Positions 45,860-58,108 of a stretch of 64,000 bases of DNA are shown here, piece by piece. The DNA is from Papiliotrema nemorosa (taxonomy: Eukaryota; Basidiomycota; Tremellomycetes; Tremellales; Rhynchogastremaceae). Positions within the stretch are counted from its first letter, which is position 1, and each line of letters begins with the position of its first letter. The notes below the pieces were generated by a model. The model searched no databases. It was given only the letters and a program-made list of their open reading frames with translations, and was not told where the DNA came from. Made by a program: the position numbers and the translations under genes. Location: NCBI GenBank assembly GCA_032158125.1, contig JASKOT010000003.1:248001-312000 (forward strand), given 5' to 3'.

Positions 45860-48387
45860 ATGTTACCTCCTCCAGACCGACCTTCACGTACTGCAAGAAA
45901 CCCTCGACCCCCCTTGACGACGACCACTTCAGCATCGACGGCATCGACATCACGAAGTAACAGCTCCACCAGCGCCAGTGCAGGTGCACAGTCTACATTG
46001 ACATTGTCTGGATGGGGGTCAGGTGGGAGTGGGGGTCCAGATTTGGATAAAGGGAAGTATATCGAAACGGATATATCAATGGGACGAAATGAGGGGAATG
46101 GCAGTGAAGATGAAGGTCAAGATGACGGGTACGGCTCTGTGGAAGGGGAAGATGTGAGGATGGAGGGACCGTCGAGGATACCCATGACGTCCAGAGGAGA
46201 AAGAGTGGGTCCAGATGGTTTTGGACATGTCATCAGTGTGCAAAGGGGAACTATGGCGGGTCGACTGATGAGGTGCGTTCGATACCGATGCCTACCTCGA
46301 GAAACGCCTGACGTACAGGTTCTCATTGACCATGGAGCAACAGCCGATCCATGGTCGGAGAAAGACCGAAAAGGATCGTAGACCATTGGCGCATTGTCCG
46401 ATTCTTCGTCTGAAATTGAGAGAAGTCAAGGAAGTCTTGGATGGTCATGGATCGTCAATGGTCGAAGAAGACATAGAAATCGCGTAAGGTTCCTCCTTTC
46501 CTACTGATTGGTCGACTGACCACTAGCGACATTGAACCAGGAGACTTCATTTGCGCGGCCGAACTGTTCGAGACCAGACCTGGAGCTGTACCCATCATCA
46601 CTGATCACACACATGATCCTTCTCCACCCGACACATCTCGTAGGGCTTCATTACCTGGACAGCCGCGGAGAAGGACTCCACCCGGCGGCAGGGACGTCTC
46701 GATGGGAGAACCGCCACCGCTACCCATTCCAAACCATCTTCGTCGATCTGGATCTCCTCCAGGCAGCGGGCTAGGACGATCAATCACTTGGACGGCAGAT
46801 CACGTCGCAAGTGTACCTGGGGAGTCGCAAGCTGTCCGATATCCAGATGAATACGGGACAAGTATCAATCTCCCATCACGAGACGCACGAGACGATGGAG
46901 GTGACTCGTCACGAGACACGACGTCTACCCCTTCTTCAGCCACAGCCACACCTGCTGCACCTAGCGTCTCAGCTCAACGGTCGACATATCCTCCACCTCC
47001 ACCGGCCCCGCTCGTTAACGCTGTGGGTGCTTCTCGTTCCAATGCAGACACCCATCAAGAACCTGTGGCGACTCTACCATCTCGGCCTCCCGCTCAAGCG
47101 CTAGTCGGAACACCCAGGACAGCAGGCGAGAGGTCTAGCGGTAGCAGTGGAAGTGGGGAAAGTATCACAGGCAAACCAAGCAGCAAAAAATCCAAGCAAA
47201 CCGTGCAGAGAAATTTATTCGGCAGTCTACATGTACCCGGCGTCAGGGTTATCGCTCCAGAAGGCGACTTTGGTCTTTGGTTCTTGTTCACAGTAAGTTT
47301 CAATTCACGCTGCTGTTTTGTGCGGGACGCTGATATTTAGGACCTGTCTGTGCGGCAGGAAGGAACGTGAGTGTCACATTTCCTCTTCATTGCGTTTGAA
47401 GAGGTCCATGCGAATGATCTTCGGTGCTTGCATCATGTTGGGGTCACCTTTGCATCATCATGATGCCTTGACCGAGCATGTCAACATCATCGTGAAGAAA
47501 CACATGGGCAGGCGGGAAGGCCTCAATATTTGGACCCGGAACCGAGACCCTGGTGCCGTGGCGTTTTGTTTTTCATTTAGCTTATTCCGTGCTTGCGTCA
47601 CTGCCACATTCGCGGTTACTCACCCTCGCGCTCTCTGTTCTCTTGGTGATGACCGTATGGAATAGTCACGCTGACGCTGTGGCTTGCAGGTTCGCACTGC
47701 GCTTTAGGGTCTTCGACATCACGGCGGCCGACAGGCAGAGCGGGTCTTCTTCGCCTGTCTTGGTGGAGACTGGGTCGCAGGCTTTCAAGGTGTATTCTCC
47801 GAGAAAGTAGGGGTTCAAAGTCACGTGTTACAACTCGGCAGGCTGACAATACAGCTTCCCAGGCTTACCGAAACCTACCGAACTCGCCGAGCACTTTGGC
47901 CGACAAGGCTTCAAGCTGAATACTCGCAAGGTGCGTCCCCCTTCCTCTATCGCCTTGCATGCATCTGACGAGGCAGAACGAAAGACAAGCCAAGACTCCG
48001 CCTTCACCTTCCGACCCTGCTCCCGCAAGCAACCCCAAAGGTCGACCCGGTAGACCTCCACTATCAACCAAACCGCCCTCCCCGACCCGTCCGGAAGCTC
48101 GACCACTACAAAGTCACACGTTGCCCGTATCGCCCACTCACGGGTATAGATCACATTCGTCCTCTACGGCATCTTCCTCCATTCTCAGACATACAAGTAG
48201 CGACGAAAGGTCTACCCTCAGCAGAGAGAAAGACGAGACCAGCGGAGGTTTCAGCAGTAAAACAGACTTATCGGGGGAGAGCAGTGCCACGATTGCGAGT
48301 TCCATCTCGAGCGGGATGAGCAGTGGAAGAGGTAGGGGCGTGGCGCCATCGCCTCTGTCCAAGAGTTTCGATGATCCGTCCCTGTGA
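45860..48387 (+). CDS. Velvet-domain transcriptional regulator (VelB/VosA type)
   Basis: Velvet proteins are NF-kappaB-like DNA-binding regulators of fungal development and secondary metabolism. The domain is split. First part, after an intron ending at about 46319: LTMEQQPIHGRRKTEKDRRPL, CPILRLKLREVKEVL, and IEPGDFICAAELFETRP. Then about 180 disordered Ser/Pro-rich residues. Second part: RNLFGSLHVPGVRVIAPEGD, FGLWFLFTDLSVRQEGTFAL, RFRVFDITAADRQ, and NFPGLPKPTELAEHFGRQGF. Splicing GT/AG at 47367-47691 removes a 325-nt intron, long for this window, between VRQEGT and FALRF. An acidic Ser-rich N-terminus (about 140 residues) and a Ser-rich C-terminus flank the domain. A split velvet domain with an inserted loop is typical of VelB; assignment to VelB versus VosA is not certain. 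Confidence 0.82.
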
Positions 48388-48708
48388 ATAGGCGGGTTGG
48401 TCAGAAGCGTATCATACCTGATAGTGTACGGGTGATACCGCTCCAAAGCATTTGTCGCATTACCAAATGAACATGTAGGAAGATCATGTTTGGACGTGGT
48501 TTGCGGTGTCCAGTGGGACACCTCTATGCATCGCATGATTTCTCCATGTCGAGCATATCTGGTACTGATTCTTGCTCGGCCAGGCGAAGGATTTTTGCGT
48601 GTCTTTACCATCAAGCTGGTTCGTGCACGATATAATCACGGGTAGACAGTACGCAAGAGATACAGACTTTCATACGTGGTCATCATGAACAGAAGATTAT
48701 ACCCAACT
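48388..48708. other. Convergent 3' ends, velvet gene and kinase
   Basis: A 321-bp gap between two facing stop codons. Nothing coding is seen; it must hold both polyadenylation regions. Confidence 0.5.
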
Positions 48709-51700
48709 CTACATACGTATAGGGGATGAGAGTTGATTCGATTCTGGCAGTCTGGGCGAGGGCAAGAATCGGGGTGTCGAAGGTGGGATAGGAGAGTTTG
48801 GAGCTGAATTTGACCATCTGACATGTTGAGCTGGTGGAGCCGATAATGTGTTGGGCGATGATCTCGGTTGTTGGGCATGAGGACTGGTCGGGTAGGCTCC
48901 AAATCCGTAAGATTGAGTTTGGACCGGTGGACCTGGTCTGCTTTGGATTTGTGTTTGGTGTTGGGCTTGACGCATAGCAGGCGAAGGAACAGTTGCGAAT
49001 TTACCTCCTTGGGAAGTCGCGGGTGATGTAGACGCAGCTGGGGACATTGGCACATCCGATTCTAGCATCGTTTTGAGCGAGTTGAATATCCCTTTAAAGG
49101 AAGATTGGGCTCCCTTTTCTTGGGTCAAGGAAACAAGAGTATTGTATGTCGTCCCAGATCCTCCTGATCGTGCAAACTCGACTTTGAACCGAACACCCTT
49201 GACGACGGTCGAAGTGCCTTGGAGATCCCTCACTTCGTCTAGTCGGCATTTGAGCCCTCTTACACCGTCAATCTCACAAATGGCAACTCGGACTCCGAGA
49301 TCCATCAATGCCCGTCGAGTTCGTTCTCGAGTATTGGCCACGTTGTCTCTGCACAAGAGGGTGCAAGAGGCGGGTTTGAACGAAAAGAGATTGTTGAACC
49401 AACTTCGTTTGGGCGACGAGACCGAAATGGCCGATCCGGTAGACATGGTTGAGAATGCGCTAGCTCCCGTGGAAGGACCTGATAATTCCGACGAATAAGG
49501 TACGGGATCGATAGTTACTTGTTTCTTGTTCCTCTTCTTCAAACGACCAAATGCGTCTTGGGCGTTGTTCCTATGCGCAGAGAAACCGGATTGTTTGCTT
49601 CCCCAACTTGAATCTGAAGCGGGGACATCGGCATTATCAATCAAGACGTAACTCTCATCTCTGCGGAGTAGACTCTCTTGGTGTGTTGAAATGGCAGAGA
49701 CGGGTCGTGGAGGTGGAGGAGCAGGTCGAGAGGCCATCCGTGGTGGTGGAGCAGGGGGCGCGGATCGTTGAGCGGTGAAAATTGGTGTAGGTTCAGGTTG
49801 AGGTGACCATGGATGAGGCGAGTAGAGTTGTGGAGAAGGAGATTCAGCAGGGTGCCTAGAGGATCCAGCTGAAGAGGCATAACTCCATCGATTGGTATTG
49901 TACGTCCCGGTGCCGGGCTGCGCAGTGACAGGATACAAGCCAGGTCGAGCTTGGACGGGAGGGTGACCGAATCCAAGTCCGACCAAGGGTGATGTGGCTC
50001 CGTGACCGATGGAAGAGGACGGACCGTGAGAATATACACTGGCCATTTCCGTCTCGTCGTCGTCTGCATCGGCAAACTGATTCGGGTCGACAGTTTCCTC
50101 CAATTCCGACGTCTCGATAACTGGCGAGACGGGGCCGGAGCTAAGACCGTTCGCATAGGCCATGTAAGCTTGATATTCGTTACCTAGAGCATTGGCAGTC
50201 GAAGTCGAAGAGCCAGAAGCGACCGAAGATCGGATATTCATGGTGTTGAGCTGATTGGCGACTTCATTGAAGAAGTTTTGCAGTTGCTCGTCCTGTACCA
50301 TGGGGACATTTAGTGGAGAGACAGGATCGATCGATCGAGGTCTCGAAGGCGCGTGACCGTGAGGGAGGTGATCCTTGGTCGGGGTGGCTTCTTGCAGTAC
50401 GATGGAGGGAGTTGCATTGCTGTCATTGGACGAGGCGTATGAAGCTCGGTTGACATTTGGTGGTCTGGGACCTCGAGGGATGCCCAGCTTGTTGGGCGAG
50501 GCGACGTCCACTTCCGCAATGGCTGACGCCTTTTTAGGCGTAGGTGCTGCAGGTCGAGCGACAGGCGAAGGAGCTCTATCTTGGATAGTCTCGTTTTCGC
50601 TCAAAGGTTGAAGTCGAGGTGCAGTAGCAGCGGGAGCACCGCCTTTTCGCTTTGCAGGTGAGGGAGCAGATTTGCCCTCTCGCTCTCGACGAGCTTGTCG
50701 TCGCGCTCTGGCTTCGGCATCTTCTTCATCGTCCATGTTGTAATTTTCCAGGTGTTTGTTCCGGTACTTGATCAAGAGGTGATAAATGGCCTTCTCCCAT
50801 GTTTTCCTGCCAACGTCAGGACCAGTCGTGACTTTGAAGGGTGATTGCTTACTCTTTGCTCATCAAGGCTGCAAGAATCTCTTCGTCGGTCGCGCCTGAC
50901 CAAAGAGTTTTCAGATTGCCCATGATGTCCGAGTCGACCTCTTCGAGAGAGTTGACTGGTCGTTCGACCTCGTCCAACGAAGGAGGAGAGACCATCTGTC
51001 GGCCAGGAATAGCCCTGACTGGTCGAGAGACAAAGAATGGATGGGTCAGAATCTCGGGCATCTGAAAAGTGTCAACCATGACCTTGACTTGACTTGGGAG
51101 TCGCTTACCGAGATACGCCTCTCGGGATCCTTCTCCAACATCCTCGTCAAGAGATCCCTTGCTGGATCTTTGATCTCATCTGGCATTTCAAACACTCCCA
51201 CTTTGACTTTTTGCAACAGACTCCTGATATTGTCATCGTCGAAGGGTAGTCGTCCGGTCAACAACGCAAAGAGGATGATACCGCACGACCAGATATCCGA
51301 CGAGTTTCCATGATACGCCTTTCCAGCGACGATTTCCGGTGAAGCATAATGTGGTGAACCGCAACTCGTCTCTAACATCCTCTCTCCAGCTTCCCACGCT
51401 GCCATTCCGAAATCTGCCACTTTGATATTCTTGTCCTTGTCCAATAACAGATTTTCAGGTTTGAGATCACGATGACAGATATTGAATCGATGGCAGTAAT
51501 CCACGGCATGGATGATTTGTTGAAAGTAGTGTAATGCCTCGGAGACGGGTAGTCGACCTCGTTTCACCAAATAATCAAAGAGTTCTCCGCCAGGCACATA
51601 CTCCATAATGAGGTATAGCTCGGACGAAGTCTCCCAAACGTCGTACAGGTTGAGAACGTTGGGATGGTCGATCAGTTTCATAATGACAATCTCACGCTCG

Positions 51701-52047
51701 ATGCCCAACATGACTTTATCGGCTCGAGCTCCAGCTTCCGATACTGACATTCGAGATGTGAGAATGAGTCCTTTCGGGACGATTTTGATAGCGGCATATT
51801 TGCCAGTGATGGCATGTTTGGCAATCTTGACTCGACCTGCGCGTCAGACAGGACCCACAGAGGTTAGATATGACTGACCAGAAGATCCTTTACCTATGGT
51901 TCGACCTATCCTCCATTGCCCAATCATCTTGGCGTCATCTCTGTGGCTCGATGAACTGGGCTTCTTGCGGCTTGCACTCGCGCTTCCAGCATCGCGTGAG
52001 CTTCCGGCCCGAGCGGCTTGTTCGGAAGATCGATGGGACGTGGACAT
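48709..52047 (-). CDS. Gin4/Cdr2/Hsl1-type serine/threonine kinase with KA1-like C-terminus
   Basis: CAMKL-family kinase related to Nim1/Gin4, which control septins and the G2/M size checkpoint at the bud neck by acting on Wee1. Kinase motifs in order: IGRTIGKGSSGRVKIA (glycine loop), AAIKIVPKG (ATP lysine), HRDLKPENLLLDKD (catalytic loop), VADFGMAAWE (magnesium motif), LETSCGSPHYASPE (activation loop and APE), DIWSCGIILFALLTGRLPFD. A UBA-like segment follows (DSDIMGNLKTLWSGATDEEI), then KTWEKAIYHLLIKYRNKHLE. About 450 disordered Pro/Ser-rich residues separate this from a C-terminal KA1-like domain: SWFNNLFSFKPASCTLLC, RTRRALMDLGVRVAICE, and FKVEFARSGGSG. Introns are few: 51,853-51,893, one near 51,750-51,850, one near 51,065-51,110 and one near 50,810-50,850. 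The last exon spans 48709 to about 50805. Confidence 0.88.
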
Positions 52048-53298
52048 GTTGAGCGGACAGGGATGGGTTTATTCCAAGTGTGTTGTGTGACAGACAATCT
52101 CCCTTGTTCCGCGTAGTGATCCAGAGAAGTCGAGAGGTGTAAGAGATTGGAATGACTGAGGACCCAGTCGAAGGTGTGAATATCGATCGGTACGCGATGC
52201 GATGCGAGATGCGATGGGAAAAGAGGGACAATGGTTCGTTGGGTAGTTGGGACCCGTGACAATCTAAAAGAGCGTAAAGTGTCCGTAGACGAGAGTTGGA
52301 CTGAGACGGAGTCGAGAGAGACGCCAAATCGACTGCGAAGAGCACCGCCGACGAAAGGTTGAGAACGGAGCAAGGTAAGGTCAAGTCGAAGAATTACAAC
52401 AAACCCATAGAGGGAGACGGAATGCAGGGAAAGCGAATGCGAAGCAGAACGACTTGTTGTGACCTACCTACCCAGACTGCGTGGGGGCACAGGTCAAGGG
52501 TGCGTAGGGGGTAGGGTCACATACATGTCATCCGAGTTTGCCGATGACCCACAAGGGCAGCATGCTTTCGCTCACAAGCTGCGTCTCGCACTTTGCACCG
52601 TGACTTTCACGGTTCAAGGCTAAAAATCAGGCGCGGGGGTGGTACGATTGGTCAGTCTTCCTCGACTTGTTTGCATTTACGGTATACCCCGTGGTATGGC
52701 CTGCTTGAAGGGTGAGCACCCCTCCCGAGTCGAGGCCGTACGCTGTATGTGATAGATGTGCATCGGATGGGATGGACAGGTGAATGGGTGAGTTGTTTGA
52801 GCTGCCCTGGAACGCCAAAAGAGAAAATGAAGAGGGCATGTCGTAAACCTTACAGCGGCGACTTTCTCTGCTTTGTTTGTTCCGCCATGACAGATCGTAC
52901 ATTTGCAGGCTGAGTATGTCACAGTCAAGTCTTGACCCCAAGATGCAGCATGCTCAGATTATCATGGCTGGACGGACCTGACTGAGATCAAGGCTGAGGT
53001 AGTAGACCATGGTGAATCGATTCATATCCCTTATCAACTGGGACGCGTCCACCAGATGCACAGACCAAAGCATGACGACAAGACGCGTCCTGAAAAGTGA
53101 CCGTCGATTGCTGGAACAAGATGTCTTGGATCACAACGTAATTGACAAAAAGCTAACCCAGCAGATGCGGCGTCTCACACCGAAGCATAAGAGCTAGTCG
53201 TGCGGAATACTGCATGCCGATCCAGTCACCGTCGTGCAATATCACTCGCTGAAAAGACGTAAGGCAAGCTGTGGGTTGTGTGTTAACGGTGTAGCCTC
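52048..53298. other. Kinase upstream region and DSF2-like 3' flank
   Basis: A 1.25-kb gap between two minus-strand genes. The part next to the kinase is probably its leader (long, with open frames but no motif). A 104-codon open frame at 52627-52941 is not convincing. I see no RNA gene. Confidence 0.45.
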
Positions 53299-55408
53299 TC
53301 AACGCATGTACTTGTCCTACTCGATCAGCTCCAATACCATGTCATAAATTACAGTCCGACAGACCTTCCAGACCCATGCCAGACCAAATGTATTGGTCGA
53401 TCCTTGTCCAATGGCCATCCTGTACCATTTTGCCGCTTCTTTCCTGCGTGCTGTCAGAGAATGCCAAACCGCGAAGAGTGTGAGGACTCACATGTCCTTC
53501 TTGATACCACTACCGCCCTTTGACAACAAGAAACCGAGCTCTTCGCTCTTCAGCACGAGCAGAAAAAAGACCTCTCATCCCACTCACGTTCTTGTGCTGC
53601 AATGTCGCCTAGATTGCCGGCAAAGCGAAGATACGACAAGGCCACATCCGGCGACTTTTTGCCCCCTACACCTTCCAGGAAGCAATTGGCAATCTCGAAC
53701 ATGCCCAGGGACAAGTCGCGCTGATGGGTCAGCTGGGATCGTAGACCTACTCGGGGTTTCACTCACTGTGAGTGCCCTTCTTTGGTGCAGAGTAAGCTTG
53801 ATAGCCCCGGGCGACTGGTGAAAGTCTATACCGCCTTCAGCTAGGGATTCGTCGCAAGCTTGTCTTAATTCCGCAAAAGCCCTTTTGGAATCTTTTGCGA
53901 CTCCCCAGCCGTGCCGCAGTGCCAGTCCTGCGGATCAGTCATCCGCTTCGCTTTGCAGAGATACGAGACTCGCCCCAGTACATTCTGCCGGTGGAGCTAC
54001 CCTTCTCGGCGGCCTTCATAAAGAACCAAGCGCTTTTTGCCAAGTCACCTAGACCTCTTGCTTCTATGCCTTTGGCGACCAGTACCTCGGGAGAGGTGAA
54101 ATCCAAATCAGGATTGTCCCTCCTCGGCGGATCACTAGCACCTCTTTCCCTTGCTTCGCGTTCCTTCTCTAAGCGTGAAACCGAGACTTTGGCGTATCTA
54201 CCATTCGGGAAGATGTGATCTTGAGGTACTGTAGGTGTACGAGAAGTAGGAGTTGAGGATCGTGGGGTTGTCGCGCCTGGTGAATCTATATCATAGAATG
54301 AGTAAGCGGCAGATTGCATCGACATGTGCGAGTTCCGGGTGCCAGTTGCAGCCATGACCCTCGAGGAAGGGCCATCTTCGGCGCGCATGGGCATCATGAG
54401 TGGGGAAGGCAGAGGCCTTGTAGGCTTTGCAGGACCATTGAAGAGGTCGGTGGGTGCTGCCGATCCGTCTGTCCACCTTTGTGACAGTCCCGGTCTGTGC
54501 GACATACCAGGGGTGGGGAACACGACATCTCCTGGCCTGGGAGAGAGGGGAGCATCGGTGATCCTGGGGGAGAAGGAGGGCGGGGCGGGTGAAGGTGCGG
54601 TATCGGGAGGTGGTGGTGGTGCGGCTCTTCTCGGGAAGACCAGGTTCTTCCGCAGACGTTTTCCTTCTCCTCCTCCGATCGACACGGCAGATTTGAGCGT
54701 TTTGCCTAAGCGCTTGCTCGGAGAGATATGCTTTCCATCGCCATTGGCTGCAACAGGTCCATGGTCGTTGTCCACCCATTCAAAGTTTGCTTCGTCTTCT
54801 CCCCAATCTGACCCTTGCTCTCCATGTAGACTCTCCAAATCATCCGACACTATCGCTTGTTCAGGTTGTTGAGCCTCCACATTATTTTCTGTAAGGTGAA
54901 CAGCCGACGTTGATGCCGTCTTGTAAGGGATGTGCTGTCGTCCGGGCGAGGGCTGAGGTCGGCTAGTCACTGCAAATCCACGTTTAGGAGTGAGAGGAGC
55001 CGAAGGCGCTGCATTGGCACTGAAATAATCCGCCTGTTGGAAGTTGCTAGCTCGGGGAGTGGAAGGTGACTCGGGACTTGCACTCTCATCGCCCTCAATG
55101 TTGAAAGCCCTTTCATCGTTGGAGATGGTGGAGAGCGAGCTGATCGAATCGACAGAGTATACTGAAGGAGTACGAAAGAGGTTTAGGGACAACGGAGGGA
55201 CAGGAGGAGGTGAGGGCTCATCGCGAAGTCTTGATGGTCCTGCAAACTGCTCGTGAGCTTCGACTATTAGTTTGACGATGCAACATACAGATGAGCCGGA
55301 AAGAGAGAGCTGTGCGAGGGGACTGGCGAAGCTGCCTGAGGAGACGAGATCTGTAGCTGAATGCTTCGCTGCGAGTTGACGATGAGCAGAGAAGGAGGTC
55401 GAGGTCAT
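53299..55408 (-). CDS. DSF2-like Sel1-repeat protein
   Basis: A large first exon encodes a disordered Ser/Pro-rich region starting MTSTSFSAHRQLAAKH, followed by conserved blocks: YSFYDIDSPGATTPR, IFPNGRYAKVSVSRLEKERE, KGIEARGLGDLAKSAWFFMKAA, GSSTGRMYWG. Small exons then give ALRHGWGVAKDSKRAFAELRQA, LSLGMFEIANCFLEGVGG, ALSYLRFAGNLGDIAAQE, LGFLLSKGGSGIKKD and KEAAKWYRMAIGQGS. These are Sel1-type helical repeats. The final exon must be spliced (donor after VWK) to end DKYMR at 53299, matching the conserved end of this fungal family. The pattern is that of budding yeast Dsf2 homologues, cytoplasmic proteins of poorly known role. Sel1 repeats usually serve as protein-binding scaffolds. Confidence 0.75.
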
Positions 55409-55918
55409 CTTTGGCCAAAGATTAGTCTGGCCCAGAGGATGGTGTGGTGGTCGCTAAGTCGAATGTTGAATCTGCTTGGCGACTGTTGTTGTCAATCCCG
55501 TTGCCGCCTTGAATATTCTGAAACAACCACCCTCGAATGAAGAGCGGGGGGATAACGGGGGGTGTTCTGGTCTCCCAGATCGATGGTGACCCCAATGCAC
55601 CAAGCAAGACGTCGGTGAAGCTCGCGACAAGAACGATGATTCGTTGATGGGGATGACAGACTGATTGTTCAAATGGATGGAATCCGTCCTTTACGGGGAG
55701 ATCCCCTTGATCACCTTTGGCCGTACCATCTTTGACTAAGTTTCACCCCTTCGACCCAGTCTCAAACAGCTACAGATTTTGCAGATGCACCTTTCACACC
55801 TTCAAGATGATTCAGCTAGACATGCATGCGGGTGTGATATCTGGTATTATATGATCCGGTTATGCTCGTAGCCCAAAAACTCCCCAAGGATGGGTATATG
55901 CACCTTTCTCACGTTGCC
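55409..55918. other. Intergenic, no gene seen
   Basis: A 510-bp gap between the DSF2-like start and the aspartic protease stop, both genes on the minus strand. Short open frames only. Confidence 0.5.
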
Positions 55919-57506
55919 TTACAAGATGACTGCAAGGTCCATACGCTCGCCCAGCCCCACTCGAGGGGTGACATCCTCGTACGACAAAACAACATAGTGA
56001 TTCTTGATGAACATATCCCCCAATACGGTAAAATACGGCATACCACCCTACGAGGTGAGCCGTTCCTCGTTGTGATGGGACATACCTGAACACCTGAGAT
56101 ACAAAGATCAGGATACACGCCTGATGCTTTCCAAGCTAGGTCCTCGATTGGCACTCCATATCGGACCCCTTTGATGGTGAAGAAGAGGTTCTGCGTACGA
56201 GGCCAAGATGACGAACAGGGGATATACCAGACACCTGATTTAGCTAGGAAAGAGCCAGAGATAGATCGGTGTATCGAGTCTGCCGCTTCATCCGATGTGA
56301 TGATCAAAGATGTCTGCACATCAATATCGAATGTGGTCGTAGCATCATCACAGCTTACCCCCGTGTCGATAATGGCTCGACGAGGTGTTTGTGTATCTCC
56401 TACCAGGGTGGAAACTAGACCCATAGAGATGTCATCCAACGGGAAGCCCCTGATGTCAGACAAACCCGAATGAGGCTTTCATACCAGTAGTTGGAGCTCG
56501 TCGTATCTACCCAGCTGATCCCGAATCGTCCTCCTCGTATATAGGAGCTCTCCATCCCGCCGAACACATAAGTCCCAGTTCCCTCTTCCTTGATCACTCC
56601 TCTCGGCTGCCGACCTTTCTCTAGTCTGATGCCCATCAGCTTGTCGGACAGCTGGCCAGAGTGGATCAGCGCTGAAAAGAGTGTCGTCCCATTGGGCAAG
56701 CTCGACATGCCATCTTGACCCAGTCCAAGCACACCGCTTCGCGCACTATTCCGGAAATTTGTACCGGAACTCGACGTCGCCAGACCAAACGTGAGAGATG
56801 CTGAGACTGATGCCGATGAGCCAAAGGTCACGAGATCCGTACCGATTTTCCCCCGGGCACTGGAACCATCGGCATATTCCAGTCGAAATTCCCCCTCAAC
56901 CGCAGCGAAAGTGGTAGACGAAGTGGAATCATATGCTGTATGGTTGTTCAAGTAACAGGAAGGGCAATCGGTAGAGAAGACGAACATATCGGAAGATCCA
57001 GTATCAGGCAGGATTGGTACACTTTGAGGAGGGGTACCGACGGTGATATACGTGAACCACTCCTGATGAGCGACGTGCGAAGGATATCAGGAATAGCTCA
57101 CTTCGGTATCACCTCTGGCGCCTCTAGCAACATTCTCCGCATCTCCCCAGCCACCTCGTACCCCGACATTTACATCAGCGCCTAGGTTTAGACCGAGGTT
57201 AAGACGACGCTTTCCCGGATTTTTGTGGTTTCTCTTCTCGCTCGCTGTGTCATGGTGTAGATCCGGTCGCCTTGGGCCGAGTGTCGGTAGTTTCGGCAGC
57301 TTGAGAGGTGATACAGAGATACCAAGATCGACGTTGACATCGATAGGTCCAATATCGATACCCCATGATCCGAGTTGACCCCGCAAGATCGATTCGGCGG
57401 ATAGCAGGCGAAATGTCGGATCAGCGATAATCGGCAAGGTTATCTGGGCGTTCGTCCAGGCCACAAAGCTCAACGCTAGTATCTGCCAGTGTATCGAGGT
57501 GCGCAT
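55919..57506 (-). CDS. Secreted or vacuolar A1-family aspartic protease
   Basis: Signal peptide MRTSIHWQILALSFVAWTNA, then a propeptide of about 110 residues rich in Asp/Val/Gly-Leu repeats (IDIGPIDVNVDLGISVS and LNLGLNLGADVNVGV). Mature enzyme: EWFTYITVGTPPQSVPILPD leads to the first active-site motif DTGSSD. Family features TSSTTFAAVEGEFRLEYADGS (flap region), VLGLGQDGMSSLPNGTTLF, and GTYVFGGMESSYI follow. The second motif DTG/TSLI is split by an intron exactly after DTG. The end is GGMPYFTVLGDMFIKNHYVV then SYEDVTPRVGLGERMDLAVIL. The first motif has Pro before DTG, where Phe/Tyr/Leu is usual. No GPI signal is seen. It shares a 602-bp divergent promoter with a carboxypeptidase. Confidence 0.88.
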
Positions 57507-58108
57507 TTCCGCGAAAATATAGTGTGATGTTCAGCAAGGTAGCACGCGTGATCTCAATTGATCGCCTGGCGGTATATATATGTTGACGTGTTTCAATTCC
57601 GCCTGAGCGGTGTCAGTGCCGGGAACGATTTGCGGCGGACACCATCTTGGCAGGACTGATTGCGTTTCTCTTTGAGTCATCTTGAACAATGATCATTGAC
57701 AAGTCGATCACTCTGTGTGTCAATGATACTCATCAGAATATCCGGTGGATGCGGGTTGAATTTGCTGTCCAACGTTTCGGACTGTGACTTGTACGGTCGA
57801 TCGTCAAGGGCACGCTGTCCTGATATCTGGGCCAAAGGCTTTCACACCTACAAGTTACTCACAGCGACTATTCTACGGCTCTCTGTGCAGTCATAAGGCA
57901 AGAGTGAAGCGTCAGCATGCAGCGAGGCTAGATGGTCCAGATGGTCCATGGCAGGTCAAGAATAGTATCGGGCATATCCGGCAGGTGGAGGGATGACTGC
58001 AACTCACCATGTGGGTCCTCACTCGATCCGACCTATATATCACTATCGCCCATCTACCTCTGTATTCTTCTCCTATCTCTGTGCACTATTAGAGAAAGTA
58101 CTGCCAAG
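57507..58108. promoter_or_regulatory. Bidirectional promoter of the protease pair, two TATA boxes
   Basis: A 602-bp region between head-to-head protease genes. TATATATAT at 57573-57581 lies 67 nt upstream of the minus-strand start. TATATAT at 58034-58040 lies about 70 nt upstream of the plus-strand start. The two elements are placed almost symmetrically. Confidence 0.65.
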
